Assembly (NCBI GenBank): GCA_009192285.1
Contig: WBVU01000003.1
Coordinates: 4,433,973 to 4,497,972 of the forward strand
Length of the DNA stretch: 64,000 nt
From: Morchella semilibera
Taxonomy: Eukaryota > Ascomycota > Pezizomycetes > Pezizales > Morchellaceae
Reading direction: 5' to 3'
Numbering within the stretch: the stretch's first letter is position 1; each line of letters opens with the position of its first letter. Positions 46,748 through 59,022 of the stretch are shown piece by piece. Both the position numbers and the translations under genes were made by a program. The notes under the pieces were generated by a model. The model saw only the letters and a list, made by a program, of their open reading frames with translations. It was not told the DNA's origin and did not search any database.

Positions 46748-49094
46748 AAGGGAAGCCGAGTATATGTAGTTAGCTACTGTGACGTTTTATGTCATGGCCA
46801 TCTTGTTTTTCTTTGGACGGGTACCAAAAAATAATGCAGTAAATGAATGATGATTCGCTTCTATTTTATGGCTCACTAGCTAGGCCTATGTGTTTTAATC
46901 ACGAATTCTTAAAGACTGTGAATGCGGAACGGTATGCCGTCTGAAAAACATTCCTGCTACCTCAGTCTAGAGTAAGCAAAATGCCCTATTTATGTGACGT
47001 CAAAAGGTCTGATCAGCTGAATCAAGCAATTCCCCTGAACGGGCTATGTTAGATTCCATTCCCAATCTGGATAAGATTGACTTCTTGGTGGGAAAGCCAT
47101 CATGCAGGGATTAACCATGCATGGGAGTTGTTGATCAAATGTAGGTTATAAACCGCCCACCAGCCAAATTCTTATCACACGGGCAGTCAACTCCAGAGCT
47201 TGTTGAACTTCAGAGGGCACTGGTAAGGGCCTGGGATAAAGTTTTGAACATTTACTCTATCATTTACAGACTATGGGCTACAGTTGCGGACTGGCGGGGC
47301 ATTGCCGCGTTGCCACCCACATGAAAACGTGGGACGAGTGACGTATGATGAGTGCCACCTTAGTCATATATTCTGCCAGAGAAGGACTGTGCAGTACTAA
47401 TTCATGTAGGCTAGATACTACTGAACATTGATTAGTACGAATAAGTAGGGTTAGGGTAATTCGCATGCCTGGTGGAATAAGAAATAGATTGCAATATAAA
47501 TTGCTACGTTATTTTGTTTTTCTCCTCGGGAGCGCGTTTGGTTCGTGTACTCTAGCATAGGCCCGTAGCCTGCTCTAAAAGGCTCTGTTCAGACGGACTT
47601 GGTGTTTGATGCTGTGGGATATTCGGCTGCATGGCATCGTACTCTAAGATAGGTTTATAAAGTCAAGTATTTCCCGAATGCAAATGTATTCAAAGTGATT
47701 AATTAAGATATGAGGCAACTATTGAACAAACATTTCAGAAGTATTTTTTTTGAGAATTTGGGCCTTATATACCCCCAAATACTATTTACTAGTTTACACC
47801 CTCTTATTCGGGATAAATACCATTGCATTGTCGTCCGCCCAAACAGAATTCAAGCCTAATAAATCAAGAGTCGAAGAAAGGAAATCGGGCGTGCGCTGTA
47901 ATAATGCATGGCCATATAAACCTTACACCAGGGGCTCCGACCAGGCATTAAGAGCGAGATTCCTGATCGCCTCTTCCATTCAGGCCCTTGAGTAATTAAC
48001 TATAGGTTCATAAGGAATCTCAACCCCATTACAGCTGCGGTAGGATTTGTTATTAGAATATGTATGGCCCTCAGGAATAATACTGTAATGAGATTGAAGT
48101 GAGTGTAGCCACTTATCCATGGATATTGTAAATTTAGAAAGATTTCCGGTGTTATAAGCACTGATTGTAATTTATATTGTGGGTTACTGCAGACTGGTTT
48201 ATCGGTTGATGGACTAAATTAAGTTAACGAAGTTTGGCCTTAGACTACCGAAGAGTAAGCGGACCTATTAAAAAGTTGGGATCCGGGGGCTACTGGCACA
48301 GGCTATTCATACAGTATTCGTGACCCCCAGCTAAGGGTGACTACATGTACTGTACCATTTAACCAATTAACTTGTACATGTAGTTAATCGTGGTGGTCAT
48401 AGCCGAGTGATACACCATGACCCACAAACCAGCTACCCCGTCACTATTTCTAATAACAATACTACATTTAATAGGGCCTTTTAGCCACACCATAAATTTT
48501 GAGCTCTTAGCGGGCCAAAACCGTGGTTGTGTTGGAGGCGTAGATAGGGGGGAGGCCCAGTTGTAAGAACCAGTACGCCCCTTTGATCCTAGGCCTGCCT
48601 AAAAAAACCCTACGCATGTGTATAGAGTAGTAGGTACTTACAAGTACATGTATGTAAGTACATACATGTAACATTTACCCCTCCTTTTTTTTTGTCCATA
48701 GGAGTGTCATTATCTATCTTTACTGGAAAGAGATCGATTGAGTTTCGTATCATAACTTTCAATTCTTCCCATGCCTCCGCGCATTTATCGCAATGTCATG
48801 TAAAGAGAAAACAAAAGAGAAAAAGGAAAAAGGAAAATGAGTGGTTAAGTAAATGCTTGGCGAAAAGAAATGCAGTTTTTGAAACTCAAGAAAATAAAGA
48901 AAACATGAAAAGGAAAGGAAAATGTAAAAAGTAGTTAAGTAGCTATCGTACATGATCATCACCCTATTCGCCTCCAAATATATTTTTTGCACCGCTCTTT
49001 ACCATCGGATAGTCCCTTGTCCCTTTCCTTCTCAGAAAATTCGTTTCACAACATTAGTCAACAAGTAAAAGAAGTACTAATACAATACTACGTA
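46748..49094. other. Spacer between the convergent MFS and U5-40K genes
   Basis: No gene is supported. There are four TACATGTA copies within 48342-48671, two of them as an inverted pair (ACTACATGTAC ... GTACATGTAGT). The Lys-rich 80-codon frame near 48692 is low-complexity A-rich sequence, not a convincing gene. Confidence 0.5.
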
Positions 49095-50672
49095 CTACTT
49101 CCCCAGCTCGCCCAACAACAAATTCTTATCCGACGACGCAGACACGACTATTAACACCTCGCACATTAGCCCACCCATTACCACCACCCCAATCCCTCGT
49201 CTTCCCCCTCTTTTCTCCCCGCCGCCTCCCCCCTTTCCCATACCACCCAAACAGGGGGAAGAAGAATCGACTTACTTATCGGCTCGCCTTCGATTGGCGA
49301 AAACCTCATGTCATTTACTGTGCCACGGTGGCCGGGGAGTTTGTATAGAAGCTTCTTAGACTCTGCCTCCCAAACAGCAACGCTACCGTCGCCACTACCT
49401 GCACCGATTTTGTCACCTTTGGGAGACCATGACGCTCTGATGAGATTCTTTTCAATGCCACTCGGTGCGCCCTCAAAAATATTGAGCAGACGGTTTGCGG
49501 GGGCAAAGGCACGGATGTCCCATGTTCGGACGGTGCTATCCATGCTGTTTGAGAGGAGGGATTGTCCATCTGGAGAGACGGAAAGGGAGGTGACCGTATC
49601 TGAGTGGCCACGAAGAGTGTATGCAACGGCACGTTTTCGCAGATCCCATGCCTAATGGTGATTTGTTAATATACGAATATAATATGGAAGGGCCATATAG
49701 AAGGGGCTAACCTTAATATCGTTATCGATCCCTCCACTAAACAACTCATTCCCAGCTTCACTAATAGCTACCGAGGTGACTGGGAATTTTGTGTCCAAAT
49801 AGTCGACACACTCTTTTTGCCTTGGATCCCAGATCTATAACGGATTAGTATATTCGTTGTAGAGGGCTGAAAATGGAAATAATAAACACACCCCAATAGT
49901 GCCGTCATCACTCGCACTGACAATCAGCTCTGGCCCTCTCCGCGTTACATCTAACGCGTTCACGATATCCTCATGGCCGACATATCTCCTAATTCTCTGC
50001 CCATTCTCCACATCCCATGAGGCAAGCATCTCATCCGTTGAGGCAGAGAAGATAATCGCAGAGTCGCGGGACCACTGAAGGTCCAGAACAGGCCCCTTAT
50101 GTCCCGTTAGGGAAAGGTAGTTCGGACAGTCACCGTATGTTTTCCAGACCACTAGTTCGAGGGTTAGGGGCAGCAACACAAGACAGGCGGAGATGTTGCA
50201 TACAGATTGACCGGTCGGCAGACCCAGACGCAATGTTTTGACCTGTAGGATCGAATCGTACCGCAAATACCTCTTTCTGCAAATACTCATACCGTCAATA
50301 AAACTACTCCCTTTCCTTTCAGAAACACGACAATTTCAAGAGGAAGTAGCCATACCGAATGTCCCGTCAATTCCATAATTGGAGCTTGCAGCGCCGAAGT
50401 CCTCGGTACCTATATCGCCCATTCACACTCGACATCAGTCCAAACGTTCCCTTTCTCGCAAAGAAAAAAACGGCTCCCCTCCAATAACCCGTCCGGCCAG
50501 GAACACAGAAACCATAAGAACATACCGCCTGTATGAGCGCACCATTCCCCACTGAGCTTCCCACGACTGACACTGCTGTTGACGCACCCTCAGTAACAGG
50601 TGTTTTTGTCCTTTTGACGAGCTGGTTTGTCCCGAATGCCTCGGGTGCTTTGCGCTTATCTGATGAGGCCAT
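49095..50672 (-). CDS. cwf17: U5 snRNP 40 kDa WD40 protein (SNRNP40 / Cwf17 / Spf38 type)
   Basis: Spliceosome component of the U5 snRNP, close to Prp8. Exons on the minus strand are 50672-50526, 50409-50356, 50276-50204, 50151-49892, 49834-49712, 49651-49276 and 49147-49095; the product has 361 aa. After a basic N-terminus (MASSDKRKAPEAFGTNQLVK) a seven-blade WD40 propeller follows: TGHSKEVFAVRFDP, TGHKGPVLDLQWSRDSAIIF, GHEDIVNALDVTRRGPELIV, WDPRQKECVDYLDT, RGHSDTVTSLSVSPDGQSLL, NLIRASWSPKGDKIGAGSGD and PGHRGTVNDMRFSP. The C-terminus VSASSDKNLLLGELGK closes the last blade as in other members. Six introns in about 1.6 kb is dense but all keep frame. The distinctive WKTYGDCPNYLSLTGHKGPV and C-terminal tail separate it from other WD40 proteins. 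Confidence 0.93.
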
Positions 50673-52433
50673 CCTTGAGGGGAGGTGATAGGAGGGAGAG
50701 GGAGGACTGTATAGATATTTGACTGATTTCCTTCACGATGGTGGTGGTTGTGGTGGTTGTGGGCGGGTGGGCAGCAAGGGGTGGCAGACGTCGCGTGTGG
50801 CAGTTTCGTGGGGGGGGGGGGGTTGGATGAGATGGATGTATGGGTGGGAGACAGAGCTGCTTGGCGGGTTGGGGTGGGTGCACGTTGGATTGGTTGGGTT
50901 GTGTTTGTGTGAAGATTTGGGTTGGGCCGGTGCGGCTCTTGCCTGACAAAGATGGCTAAGGTTACTAAAAACCCCTGGCTCAGGTGCGGTGCTACCGGTG
51001 TTAAAAACTTACAGGTAGGGGTTTAGGTATGGATCCACAGGGGTTGATCAATATCAATTGATGGGTGAGAGGTTGGAACTGTTGTTATTTCACTACACTG
51101 ACTGCGCTAGGTACTGGCTGGCTCTACTCTACTGGCTGCCTGGTTAGCTGGGATCCACCCTCTGCTTAAGTACCTGCGGGGACAATAATGCAATGAGTGT
51201 TTTTTTTTTGTCGTCCTTCTAATTGGGCAGCAGACACACACACTATTCACCGCAGGTGTTTCTCCTGGTTTGTCTCCCTTCTCCACTCACTTTTTTTTCT
51301 AACGAGCACGGATAGAAAAAAAAAGTAAAATTCGGATCACGGTCCTCTTCTCCAACATATAACGGAAAAAAAGAAAAAAAAAAGGTTCAGCTTGCAGTAA
51401 TGGGTGAAAACCAGAAAGGGGGGGGGGGATCCTAAAACCCGGAGCTACTTTTTCAAAGTCGAAAATAACAATGAAACACACAAACTTTGGTAAAGAGAGA
51501 TTTTATTGGGGTAAAATGGGAAAAGATGAAGAAAAGAGACGGAAGTAGAAAAAACTATAAATAATTAACAAGAAATTCCCCCCAGAGGATCCACGCAATG
51601 AAAGATTTTTTTCGCAAAAATGAAGAAAGCTGTTGATAAAGAAGGGTATACCAGTAGGGAGAAGCAAGACGAAATTTTTATAGAGGGCCACCAGCCAGGA
51701 TATTGTGAGATATGTAGTTGAATAAGAACGGAGGGAAATTCAAAGGATGTCCCCATACAATCCAGCCATGCTTTCCCAACCAAAGATAGCCCAAGGAAAA
51801 GGGTTAGAGAACGTCTCGGCAAAACTCCATACGTCGAAGAAAGTATAACGGCAGTGAAAACATCAAAAAAAAAAAAAAAAAAAAGGAAAAGAGTAAGGAA
51901 AGGAAAGAAAAAAAAGAAAAAAAAAAAACAGATTAAATAAACACAACAGAAAGAAACTTGAACCAAAATAAAGACAAAAAAATAAATGCTTGAAAGCTCG
52001 TCCTTCGTCCACAATCCATCATTCCTTATCAACCTCCCTTTTTTTTTTCCTTCCTCAAGAATCCAACCACGCCGTTCCAGTTGCAATAAATACCATCCAT
52101 CACTACCCCACACGCCACATGATCACGTGCTTCCCGTATAGATATTTCCACCCCATTATTTGAGTACAAGAGGTAAGGAAAAAGCAAACAGAACAATGAC
52201 AGACGTCATGTCGAGAAAAGTATCGAAGCAAAAACGCCGTCATTCGCCGTTATAATAATAATACTAATAAACGAAAAAAATGTGAAAAATCCTGATGGGT
52301 TGACCTGAAAGTGAGCTCAATGAGAAGAGAAAAGGGAGGCTGAAGGGAAGAGAGCCTTAAACACCACAACGCTGACTCCATAGGTGAAGCGCAACCACGA
52401 AATCACTCACTCCGGATTAAGAGACGTAACTTA
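50673..52433. other. Spacer between the U5-40K gene and the SomA-like gene
   Basis: No gene is supported. It contains a 13-base G run (50810-50822), an 11-base G run (51418-51428) and A21 at 51864-51884. The A-rich plus strand from about 51.5 to 52.4 kb is probably the 3' UTR of the minus-strand gene ending at 52434. A 182-codon minus-strand frame at 51.6-52.1 kb is rich in Phe because it reads poly-T and is not a gene. Confidence 0.5.
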
Positions 52434-53185
52434 TCATGATTCACCAGCTGAGGCCTCCACTGCATCATTCGTCCAATTCCCTATGCCGTCATATCCAATA
52501 CTCCCATTGGTATCCTCTGTGTTCAAAAATGAGTCGAAATCGAAGGTATCCAAGAGACCGTCCGGTCCATCGCCTGCAAAACCAGAGAAATCAAGACCGA
52601 TATCACCTTCGTTCCCTAGTGAGAATGGTGCCCCCACATCCGGCCCTGGGACTGGTGCTGGAGGTGCGGCGTGAGCTGGATTGGGGGTAGGTTGTTGAGG
52701 AGCTTGGCCCACGACGCTTTGTCCAGGTGCAAAACCAACCGGTCTTGGGTTCTGCGAGAAGGAGTTTTGGTGTTGAGGAGTAGTTGGTGTCGGTGGTTCC
52801 GAGGATGGGGTTCCCACTGGGCCTGTTGGTTGAGGAGCTGCACCGCCATTTTTCTTATTTGGCCGTTGCTGTTTAGAATTAGCTCGAATAGGAAAAAGAA
52901 CACATGTATCGAAAGCTCACCTTCTTGCCAGTTTCTCTTCCAGCCTTTCCTTTAGGATTCGCTTTATGGCTTTGTGTTGGTGTAGGTGGTTGCTGAACAG
53001 CAACCTGAGGCGATGACGGCTGAGTGCGTGCATTAGTCGGCGCGCCTGGCGGGACTGATGGGGGTGGAGGCATCGTCTGATGAGGCAGGTTTTGCCTAGC
53101 GGTTTGTGGGGTGCCAATCTGTGCCTGGGGCTGTCCAGACTGTGGCCCTCCAGCCTGTTGCTGTTGGGCTTGCTGCTGGACCTGT

Positions 53186-53227
<42 letters not shown>

Positions 53228-55376
53228 GCCTGTTGTTGGGCTTGCTGCTGGGCGGCCTGCTGAGCGGCCTGCTGCTGTTGCATCTGCAACTGCTGAGCCT
53301 GCTGCTGTTGCTGTTGCCATACATTCCCAACAGGCCCCCCACGGCCGGCCTGCGCACGAATGCTCGCACTCATCTGGTCCATTCCAACCTGACCCATTTG
53401 ACCAGCAAAACCTGGGTGAGAACTAGGGGGCCGCATCATGGCCCCACCGTTAGGTGCCCCACCGGGGTTCGCATTTCCCATTATACCCAATGAATTCTTC
53501 ATTTCATTATACATCATTTCTTGCTGCCCGCCTTGTTGAAGCTGGTTATTAAAGCCCATGGCGGCTGGGGAATTTCGTTGTTGGACATGGCCAGGCATTG
53601 AACCTTCTGGCATTGGTGAACCTGGGCCACCTTGGTTTGGCATTTTCGGTGTCCCTGTCATCTTTGGATTTCCCGGAGTCTGTGGCGATGGAGCAGCCCG
53701 ACTATTCGGGGACATGCTCTGCGAAAATCCCTGCTCCATTCGGCGTTGTCCGTCGCTATGATGTGCGATGCTGTCTTGCTCAGCGCGAGCCATAGCCAAA
53801 CGCTTCTTATTCTGTTGCTCAAGAAGCATCAGCTGCATTTGATAATCTTGCAAAGCATGGTTTCCAGTGCCAGCACCCATGCCGCTGGCCCGCATACCAG
53901 GCGTTGTGGCATAGAAGTCGCTCATCCCTAACGGGGCACCCTCGGAGGTCTGAGGCATCATGGGAGCGCCGTGTGGCGTATTCTGTTGGGCGTTTGCCAT
54001 ACCTTTCGGCGGGCCGCCTTGCAGTGCCGTTACAGCTCTACCGGCATGTGCAGCTAAATTTTGTGCATAGAGCTGGATTGATTTCTGCTGGGTGATGGGG
54101 TTTTGGCCCTGGAAGGCCTGGAATTGTTGGGGGGTTAATCGGTTTGGATCAATCCCATTTGCCATAAGTAACTGATGCGCCTGGGACGCAGAAGCGGCAC
54201 TCTGTGGAGTACTTTGGGGAGCACCCCGACCATTCCCGACTTCCTGGTACTGCCCATTTTCTAACCGCATTCTCTTTGGCGATCCAGCGTTGTGTCCGGC
54301 AGCCGGAGACTGAGGTCGTGGCTGCTGGCCGTTCATGTCATTGATTTCTCCATTTTCGCGCTGCATGGCAGCTTGGACCATCATATGCTGCTGAGTTTTG
54401 AGACCAGCAATTTGCAGTGGTGTCCTATAAAAAGGGAATTTGTCAGTAATTGAAGATTAATAGTACCTTGCACAGTAATTAATGCCTACTGAAGCTGCAG
54501 ACATTCAGAGACATAAGAAAAAGGTTGTTTACAACTTTCTATTATTGTTCATCATAGCAGTCCTTGCTAGCAGATTCTTATTCTGCATACTCATTTCGCC
54601 ACCGCCAGCACCATCCGGGTTCATCGCTCCGTTAGGAAGCACCCCCGACTGCATCATCATCTGATTCCGATACTGTGGATTGCCTAGGTTCATCAATTGG
54701 CTGGGTACTTGCCCTGTCATGAGAGCGTGTTGTTGTTGTGGATTCATTTGGCGAAGCAGCTGTTCTTGTCTGAATCTTTGTGTTGCCTACAGCAAAAAAT
54801 TAGTATTTGGACCACATCGTCACTTAATGCTGTTGTGGATGAGGGATTCAAAAGCCGCCAAGAAGTTTTTACCTGTGTCTGGGTAACATAGGCCGATGCA
54901 GCGTGTGTACTCTTGCCCACACCGTTTCTGGCACCGAAAATATCCCAAAATAGGCACCACCAGTCAAACAGAAACGAACCCTGAGGACAGTTGGCGGGGA
55001 GTTTTGGTAATGGTAAGCCATCTGCTCGATCTTTATTCGGATCGTCTGGATCCTCATTTTTTCTCTGACTAGGGCCCTCGCCGGTGTCCATCGCGTTCTC
55101 ATCACCATTAACAGCGTTGCCATCAGAGTCGTGTTTTTGCGCCCGACGCGACGGACTGTTCCTCTGGCTATTCGGCGTTGTTGTTAGGTCCGCTTCAGCG
55201 ATTAATGACCGCGCACATTCTATGTATCCGTTCTTTAGAAAATAGTCGTATATATATGTGTTCAATAGTGTCTTATCGTTACTCGCGGGCGCGCCACGAG
55301 GAGGGGGAGCACCGCCATTCATATTGATGTTCATGCCAGCGGGAGGCCCCCCGATGGCTCCCATTCCCATACTCAT
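52434..55376 (-). CDS. somA: LisH-domain transcriptional regulator, SomA/Flo8 family
   Basis: Nuclear regulator of adhesion and morphogenesis downstream of cAMP/PKA in filamentous fungi, usually acting with the Ldb1-like partner PtaB (family knowledge). Exons on the minus strand are 55376-54873, 54786-54536, 54424-52921 and 52868-52434; the product has 897 aa. LisH motif at about residues 35-65 (TLLNTYIYDYFLKNGYIECA), then the family-specific GSFLFDWWCLFWDIFGARNG. Next come an Asn/Gln/Met-rich middle, a basic SPKRMRLENG patch, long Gln tracts (CAG/CAA) in exon 3, a Pro/Gln-rich part and an acidic, aromatic C-terminus (LLDTFDFDSFLNTEDTNG) that looks like an activation domain. Intron 2 uses an atypical GTTGTA donor. 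The start is the first ATG of the frame; Met residues 3 and 5 are also near. Upstream, over 1 kb of non-coding sequence suggests a long leader. Confidence 0.88.
53160..53330 (-). repeat. CAG/CAA trinucleotide repeats encoding poly-Gln in the SomA-like gene
   Basis: In-frame Gln tracts, mostly CAG on the minus strand, interrupted by Ala codons. A slippage-prone site where allele length should vary among strains. The open frames seen here in other phases (poly-Leu, poly-Ala, poly-Ser) are shadows of this repeat. Confidence 0.85.
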
Positions 55377-58032
55377 GGTGAAGGGATGAAAGTGAGACTT
55401 CACAGGATTATCGGGATCGATATATGCTAGTATTTATAACTCAATAGTCAGATGACTGATGTTCTTGATTGAGTTTGATGGTGCAGTGTAGTATGGTGTG
55501 GTGTAGTTGTGAGGTGTTGCTTCGGCTGCTGCTGTTAGGGGAAGAGGCGAAATCTCTCTCGGTCGCGATGGGCGATGGCAACAAGGTCCGATCAGCCACA
55601 CTTTTTTCTTGGGAGGCGAGCGGCAAAACCACGACGAACGACGAGGAGTACAGCAGCGCTTGCGTTCAAAAGAAAAGAACTGGGTATGCGTGCAGGTAGA
55701 GAGAAATAGAGCGAGAAGCGATAAACAAAAAAAATAAAACAAGATCGGTGTTGCAAAGCGAGAGTGTGGTTTTACGCGAGAGAGAGATGAAAAACGATGG
55801 GAGAGCGAGAGAAATGCAGGGACTACTGGTAGGGGGTGGGGGGTGGATGATAACCAGTGAGCTTCTCTTACGGTAGATAGAGGCTGGGAGGAGGAGTTGT
55901 GTGTGGTGGTTTAAGGGTATGGGGGTGGTTGAGTAGGTAAGTACTGTTGTCCTGCTGCTATGGTAAGTAAGCGAGGCTGCTACCGCGGGCAAGAGCGGTC
56001 GAGGACGGATGCTAGCGCTAGGCTATAAACTATAGAAACTCAATATAAAAGGCTGTATATATTCTATAGCTGGCCAGTGCGTACTTTTTATTGTTCACTT
56101 CTCACTTCTCTTATAGCTTCTGCTGTTGCTTTTGTGGGTAATAGCAAGCGCAGTAGCTGTTGCGATTGTATTTTCGCAACGCAAAGATGCGAGTCGCGAG
56201 GACAAGATGGTGATGCTCGACAAGTAGGATCGCCAGGGCGGACGATGCGTAAGAGAGACAGACCTAGGGTGGGTTGGGTCGGATCTGGCAGGTTAGGATG
56301 CTGCGAGGGGTTGGGTGGAGGGGGTAAAGTACGTAGTAGTGGTAGTAGCAGCAGCAGCAGCGGTAGCAGTAGTAGTAAGTAGTAGTAGTAGTAGTAGTAG
56401 CAGTAGCAGCAGTAGTAGTAGTAGTAGTAGTAGTAGCAGTAGTAGCAGTAGTAGCAGTAGCAGTAGCAATGGGTCCGGTAGTAGTAAATGAGCGGGTTGG
56501 CCGCTGGGGATCGAAACCCTCTCAGATACGCCTACTGACTAAAACACCACCCCGTTGCTGCTACAGTACCTTGAACACCCCCCAAGAAGATTAAGGAAGA
56601 AACAGCCCTGTCTTTGCTGGATCTGTGAAAGTGGCCTGGTAAAGAATGAAATGATCCGAGGAAAATTTTGGTAGTTTGAACCCTTCTCGTTGTAGCGTAG
56701 ATAGATCTAGAGGTAAAGGTAGTAGCCCTCTCTCTATTTACTAGTGGCTTCCCTGGGTGAAAACAGGTATGAGAATGTTGCCCTCTTCAAAGACAGGAAA
56801 TGAAATAGAATAAAAATAAAAAAGGGTGGGTGAGCTGTGGTCCTTGGTGTATCTAGCTCTTCTCTTCTCTGCTTTTGATGTCTGGTAGGGCTGCCCTGCT
56901 CTTCTCGGTTCGTTCAACAATAACGACAACGCAGACACGACACGGGGGGTCGGAAAAAGAGGTGAGGTTGGTGGCAGCAACGCAAGCACTCTGTCAAGCA
57001 AGCAGTACCAGCAGGTTGTCAAGCAAGAGGCAGCGGGCGGGCGGGCGTGGTGGGAGGACTGGCAACGCAGTACTATGATGGGTGTGGCATGGGTTAGGGT
57101 TACAGTGGATGTGTGGGAGCGAAAATTAAAAATCCGGGTGGTGGGGAGTCAAAAGAGATCGAAAATGATCAGGGAAATAAGGGATGATGGTAGAATTAAC
57201 TGATTCTAATGCGACCTTACAAGGGAATTTCGTGTTGATAACGGATACTGAACTGTTGGTTAAACCTAGTGAACCTATCCAACTTGATGTAGGTATTGAG
57301 TTTGTGGCTCAAAGGTACGTACAATACTGTGAGATTTGCGCCGTGCAGAAGATGCGCACGCGGAGGAAGCTTAAGATCTACCCAACTTTTTCGCCCTCAA
57401 TCACTTCACTTTCAACTAGAAACCATAAGTCATGAAAGGTACGGCTGCGCGTAGTTTTCGCTGGTACGCGCACTCCCTTCATACCTGAATAGAGGAATAT
57501 GTGGGAGAGGGGAAACATGGAACATGTAGAGTGCGCGATCGATCATGTGCACGATACTGCATACACACTCCCCTCTGTTTTATAGTACTGTGTACATGTA
57601 TTTGCTCTATATAGCACGAGACCGAGGTGAATGGAGTAAATAACTCCTCAAGAAATTTCGCTAATATTATTTTGAATGTAGAATTACCTAGAATTGAGGA
57701 TCCCCACTTCACGGGGTTTTGCTAATTTATGAATCACAAGGTCGTAGGAGTCAGGTCACTATGGAGCAGCATAGGCTCACCACGACTACCGCCACCACGA
57801 GATTTCCTTGTGATGGTCCGGCTCGCCTCGCGTATCATACACGCCAATAATAAGAACGAAAATTGAGGAGAAAGGGAAACAAATGTGCATACAGCCCAAT
57901 AACTCCAATAACAAGGCGTCCCACTACTAATTCTCAATGGGTTTGAGATACCGTTGGCTGCACTAAGGGTTTTATGCCAAATAAGGAACTATAGAGTGCA
58001 GTCCAATCATTATAATACTTCTACGGTACGCC
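55377..58032. other. Upstream region of the SomA-like gene with an AGT/AGC microsatellite
   Basis: No convincing gene. It contains the trinucleotide array (about 56335-56470) and one TACATGTA near 57592. A frame with a true ATG at 57184 (MMVELTDSNATLQGNFVLIT and onward) meets a strong AG/GTACGT donor consensus near 57314 and a possible acceptor about 40 nt on; it could be a small gene, but I cannot assign it and give it about 0.2. Confidence 0.4.
56335..56470. repeat. AGT/AGC trinucleotide microsatellite
   Basis: About 40 units of AGT mixed with AGC over some 135 bp, the longest microsatellite in the window, upstream of the SomA-like gene and outside any supported exon. Confidence 0.9.
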
Positions 58033-59022
58033 TCAGTCTTCGCCCGGAGGCAATTCATCATCAATAATCCTAATGAGGGTGACTCGCATCTCAGTGACCT
58101 CATTTCCTCGAAGAACATCACTGATAAAATGCGCATCAACTTGCATTTGTACCTATTGCACCCACAAACCACCATCATTCATGTCGAGTCAGCCTGCTAC
58201 TGCTTATGTTATGGGAGCTGCAAGTAAAAGCTCTCCGAGTTTTTATAGCAGGGCCCTAGTCTGCTTATGTGGCCGCCCAAATATAGAACGAGGCAGGGAT
58301 TACTGACCATTTCCAGGGAGCCCCTCAGAACTCCACATAACAAATTCGAATACCAGAGCTCGTTCTGTGCTCTCCCATCATCAGGTAGCTCAACAAAATC
58401 CGCCAGTGGATTCTCCTCAAAGGTGAGTGAAAATTGTTTTCCATCCGTTGTCCAGTTTGTTACAGTAGGTGTAATATTCAAAAAGACCTTGAATCCGATC
58501 TACATATCACCAGGTAGCAGATTTTCAGCAAAGGTTTGTAAGGATGGAACATTCCCGGTACTGCGGCGGCGGGCAAGTTCGTTTCATTCCGGGCCCAGAT
58601 GGTATCCAGGAAAAATTAACGTACCTTTGAGATAGTCTCAGCAGTCTCCTTGAAGTTCACGCACTTCCCCATGTTGGTTTTTGCCAGAAAGTCTTCGATT
58701 AATCGCAGCCCAATGTTATAACCCATCTTCTCAAGCTGTTTATTCACTTCAATATAATCGCCCTCATAGTCTTTGCAGAGTTGAGCGACGATAGACCCAT
58801 ACGTTAGGGTAACCAGTTCCGCATTCTAAACAGAAGCATCAGCTTAACAACCCCGATTCCGTCGCAAACTGCTCTCTGGTGGGGTGGACAAGCAAACGAA
58901 CCACTTTGTCGATGCGAGTCTTCCATACTCTGACGAAATTCGTCAGCGTTTATCCCGGTGGAAGCGAGCTTCGAGGGGCTTGCTTACTCTTCGCCGATAC
59001 GGGCAGCTTTGTTTGCTGACAT
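58033..59022 (-). CDS. BET3: TRAPP complex core subunit Bet3
   Basis: Core subunit of the TRAPP tethering and Rab-GEF complexes for ER-Golgi and Golgi transport. Exons on the minus strand are 59022-58988, 58929-58902, 58825-58625, 58499-58308 and 58152-58033; the product has 191 aa, the usual size. Sequence reads MSANKAARIGEE-VWKTRIDKV, then NAELVTLTYGSIVAQLCKDY, MGYNIGLRLIEDFLAKTNMG with the palmitoylation-site Cys (about C76), FLNITPTVTNWTTDGKQFSL, NPLADFVELPDDGRA, WYSNLLCGVLRGSLEMV and the C-terminal IIDDELPPGED. Exon 2 is only 28 nt and the fourth intron uses a GTCAGT donor, so automatic prediction may break this gene. The region upstream carries the densest octamer cluster in the window. 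Confidence 0.95.

Noticed and set aside
47450-47462. Telomere-like GGGTTAGGGT (also near 57091)
   Set aside because: Only about two units each; too short to be an interstitial telomere.
53080-53493. Plus- and minus-strand poly-Leu, poly-Ala and poly-Ser frames
   Set aside because: They are shadows of the CAG repeats that encode Gln in the SomA-like gene.
56490-56570. tRNA-like sequence on the minus strand (TAGTCAGTAGG as box A, GGTTTCGATCC as box B)
   Set aside because: The boxes are only about 15 nt apart, the T stem does not pair well, and no acceptor stem can be drawn.
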